A DNA stretch of 64,000 nt from NCBI RefSeq assembly GCF_017498565.1, contig NZ_CP071794.1, positions 1,674,001 to 1,738,000 on the forward strand, read 5' to 3'. Numbering within the stretch: position 1 is the stretch's first letter; each line of letters starts with the position of its first letter. The stretch comes from Parasphingorhabdus cellanae (GTDB lineage Bacteria > Pseudomonadota > Alphaproteobacteria > Sphingomonadales > Sphingomonadaceae). Shown here piece by piece: positions 1-8,721 of the stretch. The notes under the pieces are model-generated. The model saw nothing but the letters and a program-made list of their open reading frames with translations, was not told the origin of the DNA and searched no databases. The translations under genes and the position numbers were made by a program.

Positions 1-1454
1 AATACATCGGAAAATTGGTTGGGCGAATTTGGGAGGCCAAGACTGCTTGTTAATTGATCTTCGTTATCAATCAGGCTGATCCCGGCCACCCAAGACCGAT
101 TATTGCTTCCGCTACCAGAAAGTCGGGTCTCGTGACTGATCAACCGTATTTTTCGCCGCTCGTCAAACGCCAACGGCGTGTCGGGGACGGAAGGATCAAA
201 TTGCAGCAATGCAGTCGCATCATATCGCGTGAGCAAGCGATTGTTGACCAGACCCGTTGCCGATACCAGGTTCAGATTGTTCCACTCCTTCTTAATGGCC
301 ATCGAATAGGCGGCAAATTCAGATTCGAAAGGCTGCGCGATGGCCGAACGCCTTGTCAATGCGCGCTCGCCCAACTCTGCAAATTGACCATCAAATGTGT
401 GAATTGTCTGCAAGGCTGCGCTAGCTTCGATGGACCAACTGTCACCAGGCTTGAACAGAAGAGACGCTCTTCCTCCCTTGATCCGGTCTTTGTTGATATC
501 TTTCAACTTTCGATGCGCATCGTCGATATAGCCACCGTCACTCTGAACATATCCCAACGCCCGTATCGCCAGATCGTCATTGATAGGCATGTTGATCATT
601 GCTGCTAAAGCAGCGCTGGGTTGGCCATCTTTCGTCAAAGAAATTTGCGCCCACCCACTACCATATAAAGCACTTATATCCGGTTTTTCAGCGATCGTCC
701 TGATCGCGCCGCCTAACGAGCCGGCACCATAAAGCGTGCCTTGCGGCCCTTCCAGGATTTCAACTCGCTTCACATCATAGAGTCTGAGATCTGGACTGGG
801 TGAATTGAAAGCAAGCCTGGTATCCCCGAGATACATGGCCAGCGTGGACTGTGATGGGCCGTTGAAACTGCTGTCTGCGATACCGCGCAGGAATATTTTG
901 TTGCGACCAGAGCCCAGATTTGTCTCAGCCGACGAAGGCAATTGTCGGATAATAGCGTCTATACCTTTCGCCGATGCTGACGACACATTTGCTTCCGGAG
1001 ATATCACTGTAACCGAGCCAGGATAATCGGTAAGCATGGTGCCTTGTTTCGATGCGGTTACAACTATCGTTTCAGTCACAGGCGGAGTGACAGGTCGATT
1101 AGCCTTTGGTGCCTGCACACGCTCTGGTTTTGCTTTCGGCCTGTTGCGACGAGCGGGTTTGTTAAAAATACGAACAGTATGTCTGTCGATAATTTTGAAG
1201 CTAAGATTCGTTCCGCGTAACAACCTCCGCAAGCCTTGACGTAATGTATATCTGCCGCGCACCGGTGAGGTTTTTACGGTGGCGGATTTTACGTTGATGC
1301 CGCCCAGAGAAACACCCGTTTGTCGAGAGAATTGGTTTAATGCTCTGTCTACTTTGGTTGCCGGAATATTAATGTCATAGCGTGGCGAGGCTGCCGCTGG
1401 CGTGCTTACACATAACCCAAAAAGAGTCGCGATCATTAATAAACGAAGTCTCAT
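1..1454 (-). CDS. TonB-dependent receptor with STN domain (partial, 3' end beyond the window)
   Basis: The minus-strand frame is open from an ATG at 1454 to the window edge, giving about 484 residues; most of the beta-barrel is missing. It begins with a signal peptide (MRLRLLMIATLFGLC, then STPAAAS). Next is an STN (secretin/TonB short N-terminal) domain at about residues 28-95, then a TonB-box-like segment (TETIVVTASKQ), then a plug domain with the typical EILEGPQGTLYGAGSLGGAI stretch near residue 235. STN-bearing receptors are outer-membrane transporters that also signal to a FecR-type anti-sigma factor. The gene starts 10 bases after the fecR-like gene and follows a sigma factor gene, so it is probably the transducing receptor of that cassette. 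The substrate, perhaps a siderophore or other iron chelate, cannot be told from the part seen. Confidence 0.9.
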   Translation of the reverse strand, partial: MRLRLLMIATLFGLCVSTPAAASPRYDINIPATKVDRALNQFSRQTGVSLGGINVKSATVKTSPVRGRYTLRQGLRRLLRGTNLSFKIIDRHTVRIFNKPARRNRPKAKPERVQAPKANRPVTPPVTETIVVTASKQGTMLTDYPGSVTVISPEANVSSASAKGIDAIIRQLPSSAETNLGSGRNKIFLRGIADSSFNGPSQSTLAMYLGDTRLAFNSPSPDLRLYDVKRVEILEGPQGTLYGAGSLGGAIRTIAEKPDISALYGSGWAQISLTKDGQPSAALAAMINMPINDDLAIRALGYVQSDGGYIDDAHRKLKDINKDRIKGGRASLLFKPGDSWSIEASAALQTIHTFDGQFAELGERALTRRSAIAQPFESEFAAYSMAIKKEWNNLNLVSATGLVNNRLLTRYDATALLQFDPSVPDTPLAFDERRKIRLISHETRLSGSGSNNRSWVAGISLIDNEDQLTSSLGLPNSPNQFSDV

Positions 1455-1464
1455 CGACAACTTC

Positions 1465-2424
1465 TTAAGGAGCAAAATGCCAACCCTCGCCGGTATCTTT
1501 AGTCTGTATACCGAGCAACTGCTCCAATTTTTGAGCCATTGCTTCAGACTCTTCATCGACCAATATCACACCAGTGAAGCGCTGGCCGGCAATTGAATCC
1601 GCAACGCTTATTGTTTTGCCACTCAGTCGCCCCAGATCAGCGGCAATAGCGCTCAGAGGAGCGTTATCATAATGCAGCCGTCCCTCGCGCCAGCCTGCTA
1701 CTGATTCCAGATCAATAGTCCGCAGTACCGGATTCTTTCCTTCCGTTAAGGTTAGCGATTGCCCTGCCTTTACGAGTTGCTGTTCTTCTTCCGGATTGAA
1801 GCGAACAGATCCTTCCGACACCGATACACTAAACAGCTTTTCCACATTTCTGACATTAAAAATCGTGCCTTCGTCCCGCAAAGTAAATGATCCACTTTCA
1901 ACAACAAAAGGCTTAGATTCATCGTGCTTCACAAAAAAGACTGCCTCGCCCCGGTCCAGTCGGGCGAAGCGCGGGTTGGCAGGGTTTGTTGCAACAACGG
2001 TGTCGCCGTTCATTTCGATCCGTGTTTCCGGACCAAGAACGATAACACGCTTTTCACCGGGCGCTGTTTGGAAGATATCCAGTTCAGGATTACCGCTCGA
2101 TGGCCAGAATAAAAATGCCATAAACAATGAGGCGACCAATCCGAAGCCGAGCTGCCATTTCCTATTGTCATTTGCTGGCACGGGAACTGACGGTATCTCA
2201 TCGGGTTCATCATCGGCAGGATTTTCTTGTAATCCATCAAGCCCGAGGTCGTTTTCACAAACCTCATCATAGGCCAGCCTGTGCGCCTCGCCTTGGTCCA
2301 GCCATTGACCGAATGCTGTCCAATCCGATGACGAAGCGTGAGGGTCATTAACGCGAACATGCCATTCAATTGCTTCGTCGAGCAGTTGCGGTTCGCCGCC
2401 CTTCAAGATGAGTTTATTATTCAT
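1465..2424 (-). CDS. FecR-family anti-sigma factor
   Basis: This 319-residue protein has the FecR layout. An N-terminal DUF4880 region (about 13-56, EAIEWHVRVND then WTAFGQWLD) binds the sigma factor. One membrane span follows (about 92-110, WQLGFGLVASLFMAFLFWP), then a periplasmic FecR domain (about 118-210, TRIEMNGDTVVATN and RGEAVFFVKHD) and a C-terminal DUF4974/STN-like segment (about 250-315). In known systems it holds the ECF sigma factor at the inner membrane and passes on the signal from the receptor's STN domain. It lies between the sigma factor gene (17-base gap) and the receptor gene, all on the minus strand, which fits one operon. Confidence 0.92.
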   Translation of the reverse strand: MNNKLILKGGEPQLLDEAIEWHVRVNDPHASSSDWTAFGQWLDQGEAHRLAYDEVCENDLGLDGLQENPADDEPDEIPSVPVPANDNRKWQLGFGLVASLFMAFLFWPSSGNPELDIFQTAPGEKRVIVLGPETRIEMNGDTVVATNPANPRFARLDRGEAVFFVKHDESKPFVVESGSFTLRDEGTIFNVRNVEKLFSVSVSEGSVRFNPEEEQQLVKAGQSLTLTEGKNPVLRTIDLESVAGWREGRLHYDNAPLSAIAADLGRLSGKTISVADSIAGQRFTGVILVDEESEAMAQKLEQLLGIQTKDTGEGWHFAP

Positions 2425-2441
2425 GTCCTATCAATACGACG

Positions 2442-2987
2442 TTATCCGTCGTCAGAATCCACACCCTTTCTGAAATCAATAATTGCGCGATAAGCTTTTC
2501 GAAGATGTTTTTCCACTGCGCTGACACTGATCTCTAATTCTGCAGCGATATCCCGTTGCGCTCGACCTTCCACTCGAAACGCCCGAAAAATATAGGATGT
2601 TCTCTCCGGTAAAGCGTTCAGAACCTGCTCAACTTCTGCAAGTCTTTCGCGACTCACCATCTGCTTTAATACATCGGGAGAATCGTCAATATATTCAGTG
2701 CCAGCCTTACTGGATTGTGTCTCAACCCATTGCTGTTCCCGATTAGACCGACGCTCGGCAGAGCGGCGTCGATCATAGGCTGCATTTTGCGCCATTCGAA
2801 ACAGATAAGATAAAGGATCATCGACGGGTCCAATTTCTAACCTGTCAATTTTTAACCAAAGATCTTGAAGAACATCTTCTGCGTCCGCAGCATTGCCCAG
2901 GCGGGAGCTTAAAAATCCTTTTATCACGGCGCGTTTAGCCAAGAGGACGCAAGCTATATCGCTGTCACCCCTTTTATTCATCGCCAT
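2442..2987 (-). CDS. ECF-family RNA polymerase sigma factor (FecI-like)
   Basis: The protein has sigma-70 region 2 (AEDVLQDLWLKIDRL, then the DPLSYLFRMAQNAAYDRRRS core-binding and -10 recognition helix). Region 4 has a helix-turn-helix (VEGRAQRDIAAELEISVSAVEKHLRKA). That signature is typical of FecI-type factors controlling TonB receptors. The frame is open back to 3053, but the ATG at 2987 has an AAAAGGTG ribosome site 4-6 bases upstream, so I use it (181 residues, MAMNKRGDSD start). Another ATG lies at 2981. It is first in the sigma/anti-sigma/receptor order and should direct transcription of the receptor on a cell-surface signal. Confidence 0.9.
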   Translation of the reverse strand: MAMNKRGDSDIACVLLAKRAVIKGFLSSRLGNAADAEDVLQDLWLKIDRLEIGPVDDPLSYLFRMAQNAAYDRRRSAERRSNREQQWVETQSSKAGTEYIDDSPDVLKQMVSRERLAEVEQVLNALPERTSYIFRAFRVEGRAQRDIAAELEISVSAVEKHLRKAYRAIIDFRKGVDSDDG

Positions 2988-3183
2988 TAAACACCTTTTT
3001 ATATCGGAAGAGCCGGCAGTCTCTCGCCATATTGTAATTGGTCCATCACCCATCCGTGATGATATAGCATATCTAAACTCAATCTATTTGGCCATCTCGA
3101 AGTGCGGATCAAAATATTTGTCGCCGTCGTTATATTGAAGGCCCAATTTTTACGGGTCGCTAATTTACATCAGGTGAATAGAA

Positions 3184-3474
3184 ATGAAACGAACGTTATA
3201 TCCCATTGATCTGCCTATTTCTGCGGTAGTCGCAACTGTTCTTGTAGCACTTGCGGCTCCAGGAGTTGGAAATATTCAGCCTGCCAGCGGAGATATTGCT
3301 CGATTGTATGATAGCAAGAATATCGAAAGAAGTGCTTCAAGAGCAAGCGAGACGCCACAATCCATTAACCGCCACCATCACTTGGAAACCAAGGCGGCTG
3401 AAGCCCCCGTCAAAAGTCGGCAGTTCTCTCAATTGTTCTTCCGGCGATCAATAGTGCAACTTAAGTCCTTTTAG
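3184..3474 (+). CDS. small hypothetical secreted or membrane-anchored protein
   Basis: This is a 96-residue reading frame with a plausible ribosome site (CAGGTGA, 6 bases before the ATG) and an N-terminal hydrophobic stretch (PISAVVATVLVALAAPG) that could be a signal peptide or anchor. The rest is polar, with HHH and a C-terminal FFRRS, and belongs to no family I recognise. It is divergent from the sigma factor gene. The support is the ribosome site and hydrophobic start only; it may not be a gene. Confidence 0.35.
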   Translation: MKRTLYPIDLPISAVVATVLVALAAPGVGNIQPASGDIARLYDSKNIERSASRASETPQSINRHHHLETKAAEAPVKSRQFSQLFFRRSIVQLKSF

Positions 3475-3728
3475 TTACTTTTTGGCCGTACCGGCATCCT
3501 TTTAACAGAGGTGCAGGCATTGATTTGTTGCACCCAATTGGATCAAGCCCACGGCCGGTTTTCTGCAATATGACTAAACTTGTCTATGGCACATTGCTCC
3601 AAAGTCTCTGTGCTAGTTTATTGAAAATAGGCTGAATTGTAGCCGAAGAATGACGATCAAGAAAAAGCCTAGCTTCAAATAGGGCATATTTATTTTGAGC
3701 CTGAGCAAACACGTAACGTTAGGATTAG
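3475..3728. other. intergenic stretch, nothing recognised
   Basis: About 250 bases of moderately AT-rich DNA between the small hypothetical gene and the lipoprotein gene. No RNA gene, repeat or clear promoter is visible. The promoter of the downstream lipoprotein presumably lies in the AT-rich part after 3640. Confidence 0.4.
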
Positions 3729-4340
3729 ATGTTGAAACTAACTAAACTCGTAATTTTGATTTCCCTGACCGTCCTCGCCGGCTGTGGACACCAACTTCAC
3801 CATACACCTATGCAATTTTCTGTGGAACGCGATCGCATCACGGCAATCGGCGAGGTTGACAGCAATAGTTTGAATGCCTTCGAGAATGTTTTGAAGAAAA
3901 ACCCGAATATTAGAACGTTGGTATTGAAGAATGTCGGCGGTTCGGTGGACGATGAAGCAAATATTGAATTCAGCCGAGTTGTTAGAGAATTAGGTTTTGT
4001 AACAATCGTTCCGTCGGATGGTCTCGTCGCTTCAGGTGGCACAGATTTGTTTTTAGCGGGCGTCCAGCGCATTCTTGAGGCTGGCGCCTGCGTTGGCGTC
4101 CATACTTGGGCCACTGAAGACTATGTCGCTACTGACTTGCCGCGCACCGATCCAGAACATGATCCGTACCTTGCATATTATGATGACATCGGGATTGATC
4201 AAAACTTCTACTGGTTCACGCTTGAGGCTGCCCCAGCAGACAACATGCACTGGATGTCGGATAGTGAGGTGGCGGAGTTCAAAATCTCCACAAGTTCCGC
4301 TCTATCGCTAGGGTCTGCGGCAATCTGTGAACACAGATGA
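3729..4340 (+). CDS. lipoprotein with ClpP/crotonase-like fold (COG3904-like)
   Basis: This 203-residue protein starts with a lipoprotein signal (MLKLTKLVILISLTVLAGC; lipobox LAGC, Cys19). The body resembles periplasmic ClpP-fold proteins. A strand and loop (IRTLVLKNVGGSVDDEANIEF) correspond to the usual LNSPGG segment. It is followed by VASGGTDLFLAG, where relatives have the nucleophile-containing CASACTLLFLAG, and by GACVGVHTWA, where relatives have the GVHSF-type histidine. Ser in VASGG and His in GVHTW are candidate catalytic residues; the flanking residues differ from the usual pattern, so activity is uncertain. It stands alone on the plus strand and its substrate is unknown. Confidence 0.6.
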   Translation: MLKLTKLVILISLTVLAGCGHQLHHTPMQFSVERDRITAIGEVDSNSLNAFENVLKKNPNIRTLVLKNVGGSVDDEANIEFSRVVRELGFVTIVPSDGLVASGGTDLFLAGVQRILEAGACVGVHTWATEDYVATDLPRTDPEHDPYLAYYDDIGIDQNFYWFTLEAAPADNMHWMSDSEVAEFKISTSSALSLGSAAICEHR

Positions 4341-4381
4341 TCGTTACAAAAAGACCTTGATTGAAACCAATCATCATATTT

Positions 4382-4403
4382 ATGTTGTGATATATCATAT
4401 CAT
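4382..4403 (+). promoter_or_regulatory. candidate Zur operator in front of the zinc receptor gene
   Basis: A 22-bp imperfect palindrome begins ATGTTGTG and ends CATATCAT around a perfect TGATATATCA core; 9 of 11 base pairs match. It ends 45 bases before the ATG of the ZnuD-like receptor. Zinc-responsive Zur boxes of alphaproteobacteria are AT-rich palindromes of the ATGTTATA...TATAACAT kind, so the match plus the gene it precedes suggests zinc repression. This is inference from pattern and context. Confidence 0.45.
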
Positions 4404-4448
4404 TTTATAATGGCTTGGCAGCCTGCTTAGTATTGTTTGGAGTTAAGT

Positions 4449-6662
4449 ATGAACTTTCGCATTGCATTTTTGTCCGCCACCGCGTTTTCACTATGTGATC
4501 CGGGAATCAGCGCAGCGAAGGCCGCTGAGACCGACGCTTCTTCCGAAGCCTCAAAAACAGGTGATGCATCTGCAGATGAGAATTTCCGTAAGCGGTCTGA
4601 CAGCTATAAGGCAATACGTAAGCCACATCGCACCGATATTATTGTAAACGCCGATGCGCTTGTCCGCCCTGCCATCAAGATCGCGCAGCCCGTAACCGTC
4701 CTGTCCGGCGACGAATTGGTCCACAGGCGCAGGGCCACACTCGGGGAGACGTTGAGCGGCCTTCCCGGCATCCATCTCGATAATTTCGGCGGCGGCGCCT
4801 CGCGCCCGGTCATCCGCGGGCAGACGCTGCCGCGTATCGAAATCCTGTCCGACGGCGCCAATCTGTTCGATGCCTCGGTCGTCTCGCCCGATCATATGGT
4901 GGCGACCGAACCGTTGCTGCTCGATGCGATCGAGGTGCTGCGCGGTCCGGCGGCGATCATTTATGGCGGCAGCGCCGTCAACGGCGCGGTCAACCTGATC
5001 GACAGCAAGGTGCCGAAGCAATTACCCGCGGGCGGTATCAGTGGCGGGGCCGAAGTGCGCTATGGTACTGGTGACAATGAAAGAACCGTTGCAGGGCGCG
5101 TGACAGCCGCGCTCGGCCCAATCGCATTTCATGTCGAGAGCGCGGCCCGCGAGAGCGACGATTACAATGTACCGAAGGCGTTCGGCACCGACAGGTTGCG
5201 CGATTCCTTCGCCGAGGCGCAAAGCGCCGCCGTCGGCCTCTCATGGGTTACCTCCAACGGCTATATCGGCGCCTCCTATACGCGCCAGGACAGCAAATAT
5301 GGCCTGCCCGGGCACAGCCACAAAAACGGGGTATGCCATCAGCATGGCAACTATCTGCACTGCGTGCCGCACGGGCGGCTGATCGATCCGTTCGCCGGCC
5401 AGGACGACAGCCACACCGCGTTCATCCGGTTGCGGAACGAGCGCGTCGATGTGCGCGCGGATTTCGACAAGCCCCTGCGCTACATGGAGCATCTCCGGCT
5501 GCGCCTGTCCTACACCGATTACCGGCATGATGAGGTCGATGGTCCGATCATTCCCGCTCGTTACGCGCACGAAGCCTACGATGCGCGCGTGGAGATCACC
5601 CACAGCCCGTTCCTGGGCTTCACCGGAACTCTTGGCGGGCAATATACGAACACCACCTTCACCGGCATCAACAATGTGAAGAACCACATCAGAAAAAGAG
5701 AAGTCCCCTTTTATACCTTCAAAGGCAATGCTTACGCGATCTTCCTGGTCGAACGCGCCACGTTCGGGCCTGTCGACGTCGAGATCGGAGCGCGCAAGGA
5801 ATGGCGTGAATGGGAGCACGGGTACCGCTACCCCTGGCTTTCGGACATCGTGCATGATCCGTTCTCGATGTCGTTCGGCGCCGTCGCCAATCTGACCGAC
5901 GAATATTCGATCGGGCTCAATCTGGCGCGGTCGGAGCGTTCCCCCAGCGTGCGGGAAATCTTCGCAAGCGGGAACAATTTGGCCACCAACAGCTATGAAC
6001 TCGGCCTAGTCCATCGCAAATACAGATGGATATTCCTGAACGACCAGCGGCAGGAAAACCGGCCCGAAGTGACCGAACTCACCCATTCGGCCAATCTCAC
6101 GCTGCGCAAGACGGGCGGTGCGACCACGTTCGAGATCGGCGCCTTCTATCAGGATATCGAGGATTACATCTACTCCCGCCCCATCGACAGGGACGCCGCG
6201 CGCAATCTGCAATTCGTCCTCTATGACACGGCGAATGCCAAGCTGATGGGCGTCGACGGGTTCGTCACGCACCAGTTCAATCCGCAATCGCGGCTGACGG
6301 TGTTCGGCGACTATGTCCGCGCCGATATGCCGAACGAGGACGACAACCTGCCGCGTATCCCGCCGGGCCGCCTGGGTGCGCGCTATAACTGGGACAGCGG
6401 GCCGGTATCGACCGAGTTCGAATATTACCACACTTTCGCCCAGAATCGCTTCGCCTCATATGAAACACGCACGCCCGGCTACAACATGCTGAATGCAACG
6501 CTGGCCTACAAGTTCGACCTTGGCGCCGCCCGTTCCGTCGAACTGTATCTGCGCGGCACGAACCTGACCAACGAACTGGCTTTCGTGCATACGTCCTTTG
6601 TGAAGAAGCAATCGCCATTGCGTGGCCGGAATATAGCGTTCGGACTTCGGACACAGTTTTGA
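4449..6662 (+). CDS. znuD: ZnuD-like TonB-dependent zinc receptor
   Basis: This is a 737-residue outer-membrane receptor with a signal peptide (ending near SAAKAAE) and a plug at about 65-190 (RPVIRG, SPDHMVATEPLLLDAIEVLR). The beta-barrel ends in a terminal phenylalanine (FGLRTQF). The plug reads like ZnuD, and near residues 284-314 there is YGLPGHSHKNG followed by a Cys/His-rich loop (VCHQHGNYLHCVPHG), the place of the zinc-binding loop of neisserial ZnuD. Zinc uptake is therefore the likely role. The frame can begin at TTG 4437, but ATG 4449 has GGAG at 4439-4442 and gives a clean signal peptide. From about 4640 the gene is visibly richer in GC than its neighbours, which may mark transfer. 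There is no STN domain or sigma partner. Confidence 0.82.
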   Translation: MNFRIAFLSATAFSLCDPGISAAKAAETDASSEASKTGDASADENFRKRSDSYKAIRKPHRTDIIVNADALVRPAIKIAQPVTVLSGDELVHRRRATLGETLSGLPGIHLDNFGGGASRPVIRGQTLPRIEILSDGANLFDASVVSPDHMVATEPLLLDAIEVLRGPAAIIYGGSAVNGAVNLIDSKVPKQLPAGGISGGAEVRYGTGDNERTVAGRVTAALGPIAFHVESAARESDDYNVPKAFGTDRLRDSFAEAQSAAVGLSWVTSNGYIGASYTRQDSKYGLPGHSHKNGVCHQHGNYLHCVPHGRLIDPFAGQDDSHTAFIRLRNERVDVRADFDKPLRYMEHLRLRLSYTDYRHDEVDGPIIPARYAHEAYDARVEITHSPFLGFTGTLGGQYTNTTFTGINNVKNHIRKREVPFYTFKGNAYAIFLVERATFGPVDVEIGARKEWREWEHGYRYPWLSDIVHDPFSMSFGAVANLTDEYSIGLNLARSERSPSVREIFASGNNLATNSYELGLVHRKYRWIFLNDQRQENRPEVTELTHSANLTLRKTGGATTFEIGAFYQDIEDYIYSRPIDRDAARNLQFVLYDTANAKLMGVDGFVTHQFNPQSRLTVFGDYVRADMPNEDDNLPRIPPGRLGARYNWDSGPVSTEFEYYHTFAQNRFASYETRTPGYNMLNATLAYKFDLGAARSVELYLRGTNLTNELAFVHTSFVKKQSPLRGRNIAFGLRTQF

Positions 6663-6991
6663 GGGCGCAGCCGATTGCGATTGCGGCGATCCGCACAATG
6701 TCCAGCAGATGCAGACGGGTGATGTTGCTCTGTTTCATGAACGCCTCTGGTCACAGGATACCCTCGCCATTCACCGTTCACGACCCATTGAACGCACCGG
6801 TGAAGAACCACTAATACTGATCATAAATCCGGAGTGAAAGCAGCAGGACGAGCCGACGCCCAACGAGCCCATAAAGACAGAACATCACGAATGGATTTGC
6901 TGATCAAGCCGCAATTCCGATGCTCTGATATTTGCAAATTCTTTCTCTTTCTTGCATGCAGCACCTGTTTGCCCGGAGAGGACGGTCGCCC
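6663..6991. other. intergenic region with a possible gene remnant
   Basis: Between the zinc receptor and the second sigma factor. On the minus strand 6738 down to about 6663 reads MKQSNITRLHLLDIVRIAAI, which looks like the start of a membrane protein, but the frame then runs into the end of the receptor gene antisense. It may be the stump of a gene cut by arrival of the receptor gene. The rest must hold the promoter of the sigma factor operon; no strong boxes are evident. Confidence 0.3.
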
Positions 6992-7537
6992 ATGGACCAA
7001 TCACATAAAAAAGCAGATGCATCTGCGCTGCCGGTTGATCCGGACCAGCTAGCCAAGTTTGCCCGCCTTTATGATACAGCGCTCACGCGCTATTTCGCCA
7101 AGCGCGGGTGTCAGGATGCAACCGTGCAGGATTTGGTTCAAGAAGTCTTCATTCGTCTCGCAAAACGCTCGGTAGAGCGCGTAATAGAAAACCCTGAAGC
7201 TTATCTTATGCAAACAGCGTCGAGCGTGTGGAATGACCATTTGCGCTATCGTCAGCGCCGGAATCATAATGACCATATTGAATATGACGAGGAAATGCAC
7301 GCTGGTGAGGCTTTTTCGCCAGCGCGCGTCTTAGAAGGTAAGCAAGAGATTGAAAGATTGATGGAGGCATTGCAACAATTACCACCGCGAACCCGGCAGG
7401 CCTATCTGCTTTGCCGTGTCGAAGGGATGAAGCGCAAAACGGCAGCCGAGCGCATGGGTATTTCCGTCAGCGGTATTGAAAAACATCTGATGAAGGCAAC
7501 ACTATATATTGCACGTCTATTTGGTGACCCGAAATGA
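6992..7537 (+). CDS. ECF-family RNA polymerase sigma factor (FecI-like)
   Basis: This 181-residue protein has sigma region 2 (DATVQDLVQEVFIRLAKR, then NPEAYLMQTASSVWNDHLRYR) and region 4 (LPPRTRQAYLLCRVEGMKRK, then ERMGISVSGIEKHLMKA), typical of factors controlling TonB receptors. The frame extends upstream to 6932, but ATG 6992 is preceded by GGAGAGGA at 6975-6982 and gives the usual N-terminus (MDQSHKKADA). Its stop overlaps the start of the FecR-like gene by four bases (ATGA), so the two are translationally coupled and the pair probably switches on the receptor at 8722. Confidence 0.92.
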   Translation: MDQSHKKADASALPVDPDQLAKFARLYDTALTRYFAKRGCQDATVQDLVQEVFIRLAKRSVERVIENPEAYLMQTASSVWNDHLRYRQRRNHNDHIEYDEEMHAGEAFSPARVLEGKQEIERLMEALQQLPPRTRQAYLLCRVEGMKRKTAAERMGISVSGIEKHLMKATLYIARLFGDPK

Positions 7538-8598
7538 GCGATATGCAAGAACAGGATGAGATGGAAACAACAGAAGATGTTGCTGCGTTTTGGACCGTTC
7601 GTTTGACCTCACCTGACTGCACTCCCGAAGACCGCCATGCGTTTGAGAGCTGGAGACAACAGCACCCTTCCCATCATGAAGCCTATGAACGGATGGCGCG
7701 CGGCAATGCCGTTGTCGATCGCCATGCCATGGACCCTCGGTTACAGGCTATGGCACAAACCGCTTTGCAAGAAACCGAACCGCGTTTTTATCGCAAACGC
7801 AGTTGGCAAATCGCCGCCAGCGCCCTCGCCGCTTCGCTTCTGGCGGTGGTGGTCATAACGGCATTCTGGACCCGGCTGCCAGACGCTAATGGACCAGCAA
7901 ATATACAGCAAATTACCGCCGCACCGGAAGCCTACCAAACCGAGATTGGTGAACAATCCACGATTACATTGGCTGATGGCAGCAAGGTCACGCTGAACAC
8001 GGATTCGCGTATTGAAGTCGATATGGCCGACCACCAGCGCGGTGTCACCCTGATGAAGGGTCAGGCTTTGTTCGAGGTGGTCGAGGATGCGAACCGGCCG
8101 TTTGTGGTGATCGCCGGTACCGAACGGATTGTTGCACTGGGCACCAGTTTTGATGTTCGGCTGAAAGGCGATAAAAGCGTGCAGGTGACGTTGATTGAAG
8201 GCAAAGTCATCGTCAACAAGGTCAGCACACCCAGTCCGGAAACCGCTGCACCGCCCACAGCAAAACAGGCAGTCACGTTGGCGCCCGGTGAACAGCTAAC
8301 CATTCGTGGACGAAGGGGAACACTTGCGCGCAAGACGGATGTGGTGGCCACCACCGGCTGGGCGGAAGGCAGGCTGGTCTTCCGGCAAAAGCCGCTGGAT
8401 CAGGTTGTCGATGAACTGAACCGTTACAGCACACAAAAGCTGAAACTGGCTAATGATCCCGCGCTGAGGACAATGAAAGTCAATGGCGTATTCAATACCG
8501 GCCGCACCTCCAGTTTCATCGATGCACTGGAAGCCATGCACCCGCTCAGAGCCGAACGCAGCGGGGAGCATGAACTCACCCTCGTCTGGCGCAGATAG
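7534..8598 (+). CDS. FecR-family anti-sigma factor
   Basis: A 354-residue protein with DUF4880 (about 16-54, AAFWTVRLTSPDCTPEDRHA) and a membrane span at about 91-110 (IAASALAASLLAVVVITAFW). The periplasmic FecR domain spans about 130-225 (EIGEQSTITLADGSKVTLN, GTSFDVRLKGD) and a DUF4974/STN-like end reaches about 350. In related systems it controls its sigma factor at the inner membrane and senses the receptor STN domain. It overlaps the sigma gene by four bases and precedes the STN receptor by 123 bases. Confidence 0.93.
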   Translation: MSDMQEQDEMETTEDVAAFWTVRLTSPDCTPEDRHAFESWRQQHPSHHEAYERMARGNAVVDRHAMDPRLQAMAQTALQETEPRFYRKRSWQIAASALAASLLAVVVITAFWTRLPDANGPANIQQITAAPEAYQTEIGEQSTITLADGSKVTLNTDSRIEVDMADHQRGVTLMKGQALFEVVEDANRPFVVIAGTERIVALGTSFDVRLKGDKSVQVTLIEGKVIVNKVSTPSPETAAPPTAKQAVTLAPGEQLTIRGRRGTLARKTDVVATTGWAEGRLVFRQKPLDQVVDELNRYSTQKLKLANDPALRTMKVNGVFNTGRTSSFIDALEAMHPLRAERSGEHELTLVWRR

Positions 8599-8721
8599 GC
8601 AGTGACGCTTTAATATATTTTGCCGGACCGGTGAGCATATCAGAATATCCAACGTCTACCTTATTGAAGGCGCAGGTTTAACTGTGCCTCAAACAATAAG
8701 CCCAAGGAGGGGGACGAGGAT

